From Actinobacteria bacterium RBG_16_64_13 (GTDB lineage Bacteria; Actinomycetota; Thermoleophilia; RBG-16-64-13), in the NCBI GenBank assembly GCA_001768675.1, contig MELN01000002.1, forward strand, positions 30,494 through 49,147: 18,654 bases of DNA. Direction: 5' to 3'. The first letter of the stretch is position 1; each line of letters begins with the position of its first letter. Of the stretch, positions 1-7,924 are shown one piece after another. Both the position numbers and the translations under genes were made by a program. A model generated the notes under the pieces. The model was not told the origin of the DNA, did not search any database, and saw nothing but the letters and a program-made list of their open reading frames with translations.

Positions 1-152
1 TCGTACACTATTCGCGGGGTGACCAGCTGCCGTGCTTCTTCGGTGGCCCAGCTTGCCACTCGTTTCATCTCCGGACGGTCTAGAGCCCGCCCTTGGCTCT
101 CCATGAACTGGTCAAGATCGAGGAGGCCAGCGATCGCCGTCACAAGGGTCAT
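1..152 (-). CDS. Unidentified protein, N-terminal 50 residues only (runs off the window)
   Basis: An open frame begins with ATG at 152-150 and stays open to the window edge. Its ATG shares bases with the TGA of the upstream oxidoreductase beta subunit (ATGA), the same coupling seen at other junctions of this operon, so I take it as the next real gene rather than chance. The visible peptide starts MTLVTAIAGLLDLDQFMESQ and is mostly helical and soluble. It has a Leu/Asp-rich first helix and ends near a TPRIVY segment. There is no signal peptide or cofactor motif. The pattern of an N-terminal helix followed by a PRIVY-like strand faintly recalls stand-alone proteins related to the B12-dependent methionine synthase activation domain. 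That resemblance is from memory and weak. Function is left open. Confidence 0.6.
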   Translation of the reverse strand, partial: MTLVTAIAGLLDLDQFMESQGRALDRPEMKRVASWATEEARQLVTPRIVY

Positions 153-1084
153 TGGCTCCCAGAAGCGCCACAGAGCGCCTGCAGGACCTTGAACCTCTGA
201 TCAACTTGGCCTTGAAGGACGGCCAGCCCCTCGTCGTTCATGTGCTTGAACTTACCCACGGTCGCCGTCAACTCGCTCACCGGCCTGGGTTCCTTGACCG
301 GATGGGTGATACGGCAGGTCCCCTCTTCCATCTCCCAAAGCGGAAAGTAGTTGGTCTTTACAGCGTCGCGGCACACCTGGATGGACGAGTCCGTCGGGAT
401 CTTCCAGCCCACGACACACGGGCAGAACACGTGCAGGTACGCGAAGCCTTCCTTGGCCCATTCTTTGGCCTTCACCAGCTTCCTGGCGTAGTCCTCGAGA
501 TGGCTCAGGGTGGCGGTAGCCACGTAGGGGATGTCGTGCATCGCCATGACCAGCGGCATGTTCTTCGAGCTGGTGGGCTTGCCTCCCCGCGCTGCTCGCC
601 CCACCGGCGTGGTGCTCGTGGAAGCACCGTACGGAGTGGCGCTGCTCTGCTGGATGCCCGTGTTCATGTACCCTTCGTTGTCGTAGGTGATGTAGATCAT
701 CTTCTCGTTGCGCTCGGCGGCGCCGCTCAGAGTCTGGAAGCCGACGTCCTGGGCGCACCCGTCTCCCGTGTGGCATACCACAGTCGCGTCGATCCCAGCC
801 TGCTGATAGTAGCGGGTGAGTCCCGAGGCGCTCGAGGCCACGCCGGTCATGGTGCAGGCGTAGTAGGCATGCCTGTGCCACGCGGCCACGTTCTGCCCGT
901 GCAGCACCGGCGCAGAGCACGACGGGGTGCCGACGAAGATGATGTCTTTGCCAAGGACACGCGAGATGAACCTCAGGTTCAACTCGAGCGTGCAGCCCGA
1001 ACAGAAGGCGACCCCGGGCGAGAACTGGTCTTCGTTCTGGTAGTAGTCGCAGACTTTGGGTTGTCTCTTGCGTTGTTCGGCCAT
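149..1084 (-). CDS. 2-oxoacid:ferredoxin oxidoreductase, beta (thiamine diphosphate) subunit, PorB type
   Basis: This 311-residue subunit carries thiamine diphosphate and one 4Fe-4S cluster. It performs the decarboxylation half of 2-oxoacid + CoA + oxidised ferredoxin to acyl-CoA + CO2 + reduced ferredoxin in the cytoplasm. The TPP/Mg motif is GDG at 107-109 with Asn136 in YDNEGYMNTG, followed by the SSATPYGAS segment typical of pyruvate-type beta subunits. Cluster cysteines are Cys28 and Cys31 (FCSGC), Cys56 and Cys223 (in FCPCVVGW). Length is normal for the family. A TGAGGG ribosome site lies just before the ATG, 45 nt after the alpha gene, and the stop overlaps the next start. PorB-type proteins accept pyruvate, branched-chain or aryl 2-oxoacids, so the substrate cannot be read from sequence. 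Family assignment is firm; substrate is unknown. Confidence 0.93.
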   Translation of the reverse strand: MAEQRKRQPKVCDYYQNEDQFSPGVAFCSGCTLELNLRFISRVLGKDIIFVGTPSCSAPVLHGQNVAAWHRHAYYACTMTGVASSASGLTRYYQQAGIDATVVCHTGDGCAQDVGFQTLSGAAERNEKMIYITYDNEGYMNTGIQQSSATPYGASTSTTPVGRAARGGKPTSSKNMPLVMAMHDIPYVATATLSHLEDYARKLVKAKEWAKEGFAYLHVFCPCVVGWKIPTDSSIQVCRDAVKTNYFPLWEMEEGTCRITHPVKEPRPVSELTATVGKFKHMNDEGLAVLQGQVDQRFKVLQALCGASGSQ

Positions 1085-1129
1085 GTCACGCCCTCACTCG
1101 CGTTGATACTCGTCTCACAGAGCGAGCTC

Positions 1130-2320
1130 TCATGGTAACCACGTCACTTCCTGGTATGGACGTCCCTCGGACGCTCCCTGTATGTCGTCGATCATGCGGC
1201 CGATGTGCTCCTGGGTGATGTCCATGTTGGCCAGGCCGTCGATGAAGCTGAGCATGGGCACAACGCCGATCTCGGGCGTGAGCGCCCGGGTCTCCATGTA
1301 CAGCGGTCCGCAGTTCCACCCGAAGCAGATGCTGCGGTCGAGCACGCCGATGGCCTTCTTGCCCTTGAGCGCCTGGCAGAGCCGTTCTGTGGGAAAGGGA
1401 CGGAAGAGTCGCAGCTTCACCAGGCCGACCTTGATACCCTCGTCGCGCTTGGCATCGATCATGGTGCGGGCGGTACCCACGGCGCTACCGCTGGTGACAA
1501 GTACGATGTCGGCGTCTTCGGTGCGGTACTCCTCGATCTGCCCGCCATACCCGCGGCCGAAAGCCCCGCGGAACTCCTCGTCGATCTCATCGATCTTGGT
1601 CTTCACCCGCTCCATGGCGGCCATGTGTTTCTTGCGTAGCTCGACGTACCCCATGCCGATGCCGTGACTGCCGCACCCCATCGGATCACCAGGCATCAGG
1701 CGCGGACGCGGTGGCTGGCCCTTGAGCACTTCCAGGTACTGGTCCACCTCCCCGCTGCCGGGAATGCACACCGACTCGGCCAGAAAGGACAGATAGTAGC
1801 CGTCGTAGTTCACGATCACCGGTAGTTGGACGTCATAGTCCTCGGCCAGGCGGAAGGCCATGATGGTCGTATCCATGATCTCCTGGCAATCCTCCACGAT
1901 AAGCTGCACCCAGCCGGTGTCGCGGACCGAGATCATGTCTTGCTGGCCCGAGCACACGGCGTGGATGCCCGGGGGCTCCCGGTTGACGTTGATCATCACC
2001 ACGGGAGCGCGATATCCCGCCGTGTTGAACATGGCGTCGTACATGTACACCAGGCCGTAAGAGGACGTGGCGGTGAACGCCCGCCCTCCGGCCATGGTAG
2101 CCGCGCAGACCACGTTCTGCGCCGAGTTCTCACCCTCCACTGTGACGTACTGGCAGTCCAGCACCCCGTCTGCGTGGAACTTGGCCAGTTGCTCGATGAC
2201 TTCGCTCTGGGGGGTGATGGGATACGCCGCCACCACGTCGGGCCGGCAGAGCATGGCGGCATAGGCCGCCGCCCCGTTGCCCGTCAGCACCTTGGTCTGT
2301 CTTTCAAGCTGGACAGGCAT
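1130..2320 (-). CDS. 2-oxoacid:ferredoxin oxidoreductase, alpha subunit, PorA type
   Basis: This 396-residue partner of the TPP subunit forms the pyrimidine-binding side of the active site and binds the 2-oxoacid and CoA. The N-terminus holds the YPITPQS motif and the following VTVEGENSAQN segment with the conserved Glu. ATSSYGL and VMINVNREPPG follow, all hallmarks of the PorA/VorA family. The second domain begins near residue 175 (VNYDGYYLSF). The C-terminal third matches the transketolase C-terminal-like domain (VTSGSAVGTARTMID). Its start lies within the last 17 bases of the ferredoxin subunit gene, with an AAGGAGA ribosome site about 8 nt upstream that is embedded in that gene. Gene order gamma-delta-alpha-beta is the classical four-subunit arrangement. 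No insertion or missing motif was noticed. Confidence 0.93.
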   Translation of the reverse strand: MPVQLERQTKVLTGNGAAAYAAMLCRPDVVAAYPITPQSEVIEQLAKFHADGVLDCQYVTVEGENSAQNVVCAATMAGGRAFTATSSYGLVYMYDAMFNTAGYRAPVVMINVNREPPGIHAVCSGQQDMISVRDTGWVQLIVEDCQEIMDTTIMAFRLAEDYDVQLPVIVNYDGYYLSFLAESVCIPGSGEVDQYLEVLKGQPPRPRLMPGDPMGCGSHGIGMGYVELRKKHMAAMERVKTKIDEIDEEFRGAFGRGYGGQIEEYRTEDADIVLVTSGSAVGTARTMIDAKRDEGIKVGLVKLRLFRPFPTERLCQALKGKKAIGVLDRSICFGWNCGPLYMETRALTPEIGVVPMLSFIDGLANMDITQEHIGRMIDDIQGASEGRPYQEVTWLP

Positions 2321-2615
2321 CAGAATAGTCTCCTTCGGGGGCCATGGTTATCGCCCCTTTGGGGCACTCCCGGGCGCAGACGCCGCACCCCTTGCAATAG
2401 TCAAGGTCGGCTTTGTAGTGGATGCCGTCCTCGTCGTCGACGACGCACTGGGGCGGGCAGTATATGTAGCAGAAGCCGCAGGCATTGCACTTATCGTTGT
2501 CGAACACGGGCCGCTCCGTGCGCCAGTCCCCGGTGTGCAGGCAGAGCAGCGCACCATGGGCGTCCGACCAACTGGCCTCGGTCTCGAAGAGCTCCTGGTC
2601 GTCCGGGGCTACCAT
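2304..2615 (-). CDS. 2-oxoacid:ferredoxin oxidoreductase, delta subunit (2x[4Fe-4S] ferredoxin)
   Basis: This 103-residue subunit relays electrons from the beta-subunit cluster to external ferredoxin. Two complete cluster motifs are visible: Cys43-x2-Cys46-x2-Cys49-x3-Cys53-Pro and Cys74-x2-Cys77-x2-Cys80-x3-Cys84-Pro. A roughly 40-residue N-terminal extension precedes them and includes WRTERPVFD, the usual lead-in of PorD subunits. The start overlaps the gamma-subunit stop by 7 nt and the end overlaps the alpha start by 17 nt, so the three genes are translationally coupled. Length and motif spacing are standard for the family. Confidence 0.95.
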   Translation of the reverse strand: MVAPDDQELFETEASWSDAHGALLCLHTGDWRTERPVFDNDKCNACGFCYIYCPPQCVVDDEDGIHYKADLDYCKGCGVCARECPKGAITMAPEGDYSDACPA

Positions 2616-3163
2616 GTCGTCACCTCCACCTCGTGATAGCCGCGCTCAGCGTTACGGATGTTCCTCTTCAGCATGTCGCCCTCGAGATAGTCCCCCAATC
2701 CTTTCAGGACCGAATCCAACTCCACCCACCCGGTGGCCTTGGCAAGCGCACCGATGAGGCACGTATTGGGGATGTCCCGCCCGATCTCGCAGAGCGCGAC
2801 CTGCGTGGCGTTGATGACGGCAGCCTTCTTCAGGTTCGGGTGCGGTTGGGTCTCGAAAGGCCGGGGGCTATTGAGGATCAGCACCCCTTCCGGCTTCAGC
2901 CCGTCGAAGAGGTTCTTCAGGCTGAGAAGGGTCGGGTCGATGACCATCACACAGTCGGGCGTGTATATCTGGGTCTTCTCGCGGATCGGTTGATCGTCGA
3001 ACCGCGTAAAGGCGACCACCGGCATCCCCCGGCGCTCGAAGCCGTACATGGGAAAGCTCGCGACGCACTTACCCTCGGCCGCGCACGCCGAGGCCAACAT
3101 CCTCGCCGCCAGCACGGCCCCCTGGCCTCCGCGGCCGTGGAATCGGATCTCTTTGGCAGACAT
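2609..3163 (-). CDS. 2-oxoacid:ferredoxin oxidoreductase, gamma subunit, PorC/PorG type
   Basis: This 184-residue structural and CoA-side subunit of the complex shows the family signature GRGGQGAVLAARMLA at residues 11-25. This is followed by the FPMYGFERRGMPV motif, and by LLSLKNLFDGLKPEGVLILN in the middle. A clear AAAGGAG ribosome site precedes the ATG, 12 nt after the ligase stop. It is first of the four oxidoreductase genes and directly follows the acid:CoA ligase gene, which suggests a functional link between the two CoA-ester-forming activities. Nothing is truncated. Confidence 0.93.
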   Translation of the reverse strand: MSAKEIRFHGRGGQGAVLAARMLASACAAEGKCVASFPMYGFERRGMPVVAFTRFDDQPIREKTQIYTPDCVMVIDPTLLSLKNLFDGLKPEGVLILNSPRPFETQPHPNLKKAAVINATQVALCEIGRDIPNTCLIGALAKATGWVELDSVLKGLGDYLEGDMLKRNIRNAERGYHEVEVTTW

Positions 3164-3175
3164 GTGGCTCCTTTG

Positions 3176-4855
3176 CTACCGCGGCTTCTCGCGAGCGAGA
3201 GCCTCGGCTTCCAGTTTCTTCTGGATGTCCGCGCGCAGTTCCTGTTTGTTGATCTTCTGCGCGCCCGTGTACGGCATCACCTCGACGAACTCCATCCGCT
3301 CCGGCAGCTCCAACACCGCCGCTTTCTGCTCGCGTAAGAAGGCGACGACCCCCTCGAACGTGAGGTGCGCCCCCGCGCTGGGCTGGATGTAGGCACAGAC
3401 GCGCTCACCCATGAGCGGGTCCGGCATGGGGATCACAGCCACCACCGCGACTTCGGGATGGCGGTTGATGAGCTTCTCGATCACCGTGGCACTTATGCTC
3501 TCCCCGCCCCGGTTGATCATCTCCTTCAGGCGACCGGTGAGAGTGATGTAGCCGCTGTCGTCGATCTTGGCGACGTCGCCGGTCCTGAAGAACCCGTTTT
3601 CGTCAAAAGTCTTGGCGTTCTCTTCGGGGTTCTTGTAGTAGCCGGTGAACACCGAGGGGCCCTTGACCAGGAGCTCGCCCGATGTGTTCGCGGGCAGGGT
3701 GTTCCCGTCCGCATCCACCACTTTGTAGATATCGCCCGGGCAGGTCGGTCTGCCGACGGTGGAGCAGACCGTCTCGACATCGTCTTCGGCGCACGTGATG
3801 GTCGTCATGCCCTCAGTAGCGCCGTAGCCGTTGTGGAACCTCACGTTGAGCCTTCCGAAGACCTCCCGTACCAGCTCAGGAAAGGCCGCTCCTCCCGCGC
3901 TGTGCATCTTCTTCACGCTGCTCAGATCGAAGGTCTCGAGTTCCTCGTATTGCAGCAGGCGTTGCGCCAGCGTCGGAACCCAGATGACGGAGGAGACTCG
4001 CTCACGCCCGATGGTTTCGCAGATGGTGCGAGCATCGGTGGAGTCGAGCATGACGAGCCTGCCGAGAGTGATGACGCTGCCCATGAAGCCTTTGCCGAAC
4101 GAAAGGTCGTGAGCGATCGAACCCACGATCAGGTTGACGTCCTCGCAATGCTGGCCCCACACCTTGGAGCAGTACCCGACGTTGCACCCGATGCTGTTGT
4201 GGGTGCGGGTCACGAGTTTCGGCTCCCCGGTCGTTCCGCCGGTCGGACCCATGTGAGCGATCTGGTCGGGGTCAGGCCTCTGCGCGGCCAGAAGAGCCAG
4301 ATTCGCTTCGGAGCGCTCGTTCTCCGCGATGAGGCGCTCGAGGCTCATGAAGCCCGGCAGGTCGACTTCCCCGCGCACTGTGATGACATGCGCGATGTGC
4401 GGGCACTGCCGCCGCACGTCCTGTACGATCGGAACGAAGTCGGTCTTGCCGTACCGCACCGGGACGATCCAGGCCACGGCCTCGGTGATCTCGGCCAAGT
4501 GTTCGATCTCGTACTGCCGGTAGCGATCGATCAGCATCACGGGGATAGCCCCGATCTTCTGGCAGGCGAAGTACGCGTAGACGAATTCCGTCCAGTTCGG
4601 CAGCTGGATCATCACACGGTCCAGGGGTTTGATCCCCAGCCCAAGCAGGCCGATGGCCAGCCGGTCGGCCCTTTCCCTCGCTTCGCGATACGTCACCCGG
4701 TTCCCGGTATCGACGAAGCCCACTCTGTTCGGATGCAGGTCGGCCGCCAGGTCGAGCAGGTCGCCAAGGGTCAGCCCACTCCACCACCCGCTTCTCGTGT
4801 ACTCTTCGGCGTCAGCCTCCCGGTAGGGCGTCGCGCCTTCCAACAGTTGAAACAT
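3176..4855 (-). CDS. AMP-forming carboxylic acid:CoA (or aryl acid) ligase, EntE/DhbE-like ANL family
   Basis: This 559-residue adenylate-forming enzyme activates a free carboxylic acid with ATP and normally transfers it to CoA. The P-loop-like motif TGGTTGEPK lies at 205-213. It is followed by FHNGYGATEG (A5), the FRTGDVAKIDDSGY motif (A7), a GRLKEMINRGGESIS hinge (A8) and the catalytic Lys in TGAQKINK (A10), so the enzyme looks active. The N-terminus (about residues 20-50, GWWSGLTLGDLLD) and the RTHN after the P-loop resemble EntE/DhbE-type 2,3-dihydroxybenzoate-AMP ligases. The residue equivalent to the EntE substrate-binding Asn, recalled as HNxPLS, appears to be Asp (AHDLSFGKG), so dihydroxybenzoate is unlikely. 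No siderophore genes are nearby. The start follows a GAGAGGGG site, 20 nt after the flavoenzyme gene. Other aryl or alkyl acids are possible. Confidence 0.85.
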   Translation of the reverse strand: MFQLLEGATPYREADAEEYTRSGWWSGLTLGDLLDLAADLHPNRVGFVDTGNRVTYREARERADRLAIGLLGLGIKPLDRVMIQLPNWTEFVYAYFACQKIGAIPVMLIDRYRQYEIEHLAEITEAVAWIVPVRYGKTDFVPIVQDVRRQCPHIAHVITVRGEVDLPGFMSLERLIAENERSEANLALLAAQRPDPDQIAHMGPTGGTTGEPKLVTRTHNSIGCNVGYCSKVWGQHCEDVNLIVGSIAHDLSFGKGFMGSVITLGRLVMLDSTDARTICETIGRERVSSVIWVPTLAQRLLQYEELETFDLSSVKKMHSAGGAAFPELVREVFGRLNVRFHNGYGATEGMTTITCAEDDVETVCSTVGRPTCPGDIYKVVDADGNTLPANTSGELLVKGPSVFTGYYKNPEENAKTFDENGFFRTGDVAKIDDSGYITLTGRLKEMINRGGESISATVIEKLINRHPEVAVVAVIPMPDPLMGERVCAYIQPSAGAHLTFEGVVAFLREQKAAVLELPERMEFVEVMPYTGAQKINKQELRADIQKKLEAEALAREKPR

Positions 4856-4874
4856 CGGTCTTCCCCTCTCCAGG

Positions 4875-6995
4875 TCAGACAGCGCAGCCTACAAGCACGC
4901 CTTCACGGACCGCTTCCGCCATCAACCCCGGCTCCCGGCAGCTACCGGCCACGTGGATCTCTGTCGCCAGAGGCGAGAGTTGCTCGACGAGCGCCGTATT
5001 GGGCGCCCAGTCCTGGGTGTTGATGACGTTCTTGCCTTTGAGGATGTAGCAGCGCTTGTCTGGCTGCTGCACCTTGAGTCCATCGCCGACGATCTCGCGG
5101 TAGTTCACGTCGGGCCAGAGCGACACGTGCTTCTGCTTGAACCACGGCCAGAGGTTGGCCAGGTCGTCGATGCCCATCTCGTTGCCTAGTTCAGACGCCG
5201 GGCCGTTGTGAGCGATGACCACGCATCTGCGCCGCTTGACAAGGAACTCGCCCAATTCGCAACCGTGCAGCGTGCCCCCAATGATCACCACGCTCTTGCC
5301 CAACGGCATCCACAGGTGGGTGAGCTTCTGGAGCTGCCCCGGGCTGAAGATCCTCAAGAAGAAGTTGAGCATGGCGTACAACTTCTCGGTGCGTATGACG
5401 CTCTTGCGGTCCGCGCCAGGCAGCTCGAAGTCGGTGTGCGCCGCTCCGGCAGCCAGCACAAGAACGTCCGGCCTCTCCGCCCGCACCACGTCAGGCGTCA
5501 CCGCGTGATTCAGGTGCACGGCTACCTTGTTCTTCCGCAACTCCCTTTCCTGGTAGCGCACGAACTCGATGAGCTCCGGGGTCTCGCAGTCTTTCACGAT
5601 AGCGGCCAAGGGGACCAACCCTCCAAGCCGGGGGGCCTTCTCGTAAAGTGCCACCTCATGCCCTCGTTCGGCCGCCACCCGCGCCGCTTCCATGCCACAA
5701 GGCCCGCCGCCGACCACCAGCACCTTCTTGCGGGCTTCCGCCGGCCGCGACTGGTACTCGGGCATGATCTCCCGGCCCAGGGTGCCGTTGACCCGGCACT
5801 CCAGCTTCTTGTTCTTGTTGCGCATGTCGAAGCAATGGAGGCAACCGAGACAGGGGCGGATGTCGTCGAGCCGTCCCTCCTTGATCTTGTTGGGGTACTC
5901 CGGGTCGGCAAGGAGGCGCCGTGTCATTCCGACAAAATCGAGACTGCCCTTGCGCAGGTACTCCTCGCCCATCTCGGCATCGATCCGGCAGGCGGTCCAC
6001 AACGGGATCTTGACGCCTTTGCGCTTGACGGCCTCCACCAGCGGGACGTTGGCGCCGTCCCCCCTCCGGCTCCAATCCATCCCCGCCGGCAGATCGAAAG
6101 GGGGTTCAGGGTAGTAGAGACGGTCGGGCTGGAGCAGCCCTCCCCTGTGGCCGTATCGCTCCGCCCGGCAGTTGATGCCGTCGGCCACCTCGGCCACGAG
6201 CTTGGCCATCTCGGCGCCCTCGTCCATGGTGATGCCCAGCGGGTTGTTGTACTCCACGATGTTGAACAGAGTGTGGACGGCGAAGGTGGGCCCGCAGCGC
6301 CGCTTGGCTTCGATGATGATGTTGCGCAGAAAGCGGGTGCGGTTCTCGTAACTCTGTGGACCATACTCGTCTTCACGCTTGTTCCAGATGCGCGACAAGA
6401 AGGTATTGCCCTGGTGACAAGTACCGTGGTTGATCTCGCACGCATCGAACCCGGCTTTGTACGCCCGCTCCGCCGCCGAAGCCCAGAGATCGATCTGGTC
6501 CTCCAGCTCTGCCCTGGTCATCGCCCGGCAAGGCAAGAAATCGGGGCCGGGCAGTTCGGCCTCGGTCATGGCGGAGGCAGCCTTGATGTCTCTGATCTTC
6601 GGATCACGTGGCAAGAGGCCGGTCGGATTCCAGGGCCCGGCGTGCTGGAACTGGATGGACACGGGGCAACCCAACTTGTGCACAGCTTCGGTCAGACGAG
6701 CGAACCCCGGGATGAACCTGTCGTCGTCCAGGTGGAGCTGCACTCCTTCGTAACTGCCGTCAGGCCGGTAGTGCACGTGCTGGATGCCCAGCGGGTACTC
6801 GACCCCGCACGACTCCACCACCAGAAACCCGACCCCGCCCCTGGCCAGACGTTCGTAGTAGGCGATCATGCGCGGGCCGCACGTCTGATCAGGCTCCATA
6901 TAGGACGTGCCGTTGGCCGTCTTTATCATGCGGTTGCGGGTCTTGACCGGGCCGATCATGCCCGGCTCCAGCAGCTTTTCGAATCGCTGGGTCAT
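4875..6995 (-). CDS. FMN/4Fe-4S/FAD oxidoreductase of the 2,4-dienoyl-CoA reductase (FadH) / 2-enoate reductase / trimethylamine dehydrogenase superfamily
   Basis: This 706-residue enzyme has three domains: an Old Yellow Enzyme-type FMN barrel (about 1-380), a 4Fe-4S motif, and an FAD/NAD(P) domain (about 423-706). Cluster cysteines are Cys382, Cys385, Cys388 and Cys400. The Cx2Cx2C spacing is that of trimethylamine dehydrogenase (DDIRxCxGCxxC) rather than the Cx2Cx3C of E. coli FadH. The FAD Rossmann motif VLVVGGGPCGMEAARVA is intact. The second nucleotide motif reads IIGGTLHGCELGEF, with Thr where a Gly is usual. At the barrel position that is Tyr in FadH and TMADH, the sequence has His194 (EINHGTCHQGN), so the chemistry may differ. 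Known members reduce enoates or dienoyl-CoA, or demethylate amines. Context with a CoA ligase favours an enoyl-type substrate, but this is inference. The start overlaps the dehydrogenase stop (ATGA). Confidence 0.85.
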   Translation of the reverse strand: MTQRFEKLLEPGMIGPVKTRNRMIKTANGTSYMEPDQTCGPRMIAYYERLARGGVGFLVVESCGVEYPLGIQHVHYRPDGSYEGVQLHLDDDRFIPGFARLTEAVHKLGCPVSIQFQHAGPWNPTGLLPRDPKIRDIKAASAMTEAELPGPDFLPCRAMTRAELEDQIDLWASAAERAYKAGFDACEINHGTCHQGNTFLSRIWNKREDEYGPQSYENRTRFLRNIIIEAKRRCGPTFAVHTLFNIVEYNNPLGITMDEGAEMAKLVAEVADGINCRAERYGHRGGLLQPDRLYYPEPPFDLPAGMDWSRRGDGANVPLVEAVKRKGVKIPLWTACRIDAEMGEEYLRKGSLDFVGMTRRLLADPEYPNKIKEGRLDDIRPCLGCLHCFDMRNKNKKLECRVNGTLGREIMPEYQSRPAEARKKVLVVGGGPCGMEAARVAAERGHEVALYEKAPRLGGLVPLAAIVKDCETPELIEFVRYQERELRKNKVAVHLNHAVTPDVVRAERPDVLVLAAGAAHTDFELPGADRKSVIRTEKLYAMLNFFLRIFSPGQLQKLTHLWMPLGKSVVIIGGTLHGCELGEFLVKRRRCVVIAHNGPASELGNEMGIDDLANLWPWFKQKHVSLWPDVNYREIVGDGLKVQQPDKRCYILKGKNVINTQDWAPNTALVEQLSPLATEIHVAGSCREPGLMAEAVREGVLVGCAV

Positions 6996-7924
6996 GCCTT
7001 GGTATCTCCCTTCAAGTTCTCGTCCACGACCCGGGCCGCCGCCGCCATGGCGTCGGCGGAACGCTCGAACGCGTCACGCTCATCCGGCGCTAGTTCCCAC
7101 TCTTGTATGCCCTGAACTCCACCTCTGCCAACCTTGACCGGAACGGAAAGACTCAGCCCCCGCCGGCCGTATTCCCCGTCCAAGACCACCGAGCACGGGA
7201 AGAACTCCCCAGTGTCGAGGGCGATGGCGCGCGTGAGAGCCGCCAGACCGACGGCGCTGGTCCATCCCGCTGTACGGCCGGACTGCAGCTCCTCGTAGCG
7301 CCTGAGGACAGTGGAGATCTCGTCCCGGACGGCCTGCTTCTCGGCCTCTCCGAACGAGACGGGCCGGCCATCGATGCGGGCCGAGCTGAAAAGCGGCACC
7401 TGGGTGCTGCCGTGCTCGCCTATCACCATGGCCTGCACCTGGCTGGTCTTGACCCCCTTGGTCCTCGCTACGATCTCCCGGAAGCGCGTGGAGTCGTTCA
7501 AGGAGTAGCCGACCACTTGCCGGCGGTCGAAGCCGCCCACGAGCCAGGTGGCGTAGCTCAGTGGGTCGATGGGATTGGTGGCGGTGATGACGAACGCGGC
7601 CGGGCAGTAGCGCTTCACCGCCAGGGCCACGTCGCGGACCAGGGGGATGTTCTTGGGAAGCATCTCCATGCGGTCGGCGATCAGGCCTTGGGGAACCCCC
7701 GCTGCGTTGATGACCACGTCCGATCCAACCAGATCCTCGTAGGTGCCGGCCTTCACACTCACGCCCAGAGTCGACATGGCCGTGTTCATGTCCAGCGCGT
7801 GCTGCTGGACCACGTTGGGCCGCACGTCGATGAGCACCAACTCCTCGACCAGGCCCGAGACCCCGATATAGAAGGCGGCAGGCGCGCCAACCGAACCGGC
7901 CGCGCCGACGACAGTGATCTTCAT
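6992..7924 (-). CDS. NAD-dependent 2-hydroxyacid dehydrogenase of the lactate/malate dehydrogenase family
   Basis: This 310-residue enzyme is predicted to interconvert a 2-hydroxyacid and a 2-oxoacid with NAD(H). The Rossmann motif is GAAGSVG (residues 7-13), with Asp34 at the end of the second strand, as expected for NAD. Catalytic residues seen are Arg85, Asn117 (TNP), Asp144 and Arg147 (NDSTRFR), and the proton-relay His171. The specificity position in AGVPQ is Gln79, which in this family indicates lactate-type substrates; malate enzymes carry Arg. The usual GEHGD after the active-site His is GEHGST here. Both ends overlap neighbours by ATGA, placing it between the regulator and the flavoenzyme. 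It could feed its 2-oxoacid product to the ferredoxin oxidoreductase encoded downstream. The exact side chain accepted is unknown. Confidence 0.88.
   Translation of the reverse strand: MKITVVGAAGSVGAPAAFYIGVSGLVEELVLIDVRPNVVQQHALDMNTAMSTLGVSVKAGTYEDLVGSDVVINAAGVPQGLIADRMEMLPKNIPLVRDVALAVKRYCPAAFVITATNPIDPLSYATWLVGGFDRRQVVGYSLNDSTRFREIVARTKGVKTSQVQAMVIGEHGSTQVPLFSSARIDGRPVSFGEAEKQAVRDEISTVLRRYEELQSGRTAGWTSAVGLAALTRAIALDTGEFFPCSVVLDGEYGRRGLSLSVPVKVGRGGVQGIQEWELAPDERDAFERSADAMAAAARVVDENLKGDTKA

Noticed and set aside
1826..3337. 503-codon plus-strand open frame, with similar long frames at 3365-5023, 5208-7115 and 16806-18155
   Set aside because: These are antisense shadows of well-supported genes, with His/Arg/Asp-rich low-information translations and no motif or convincing start.
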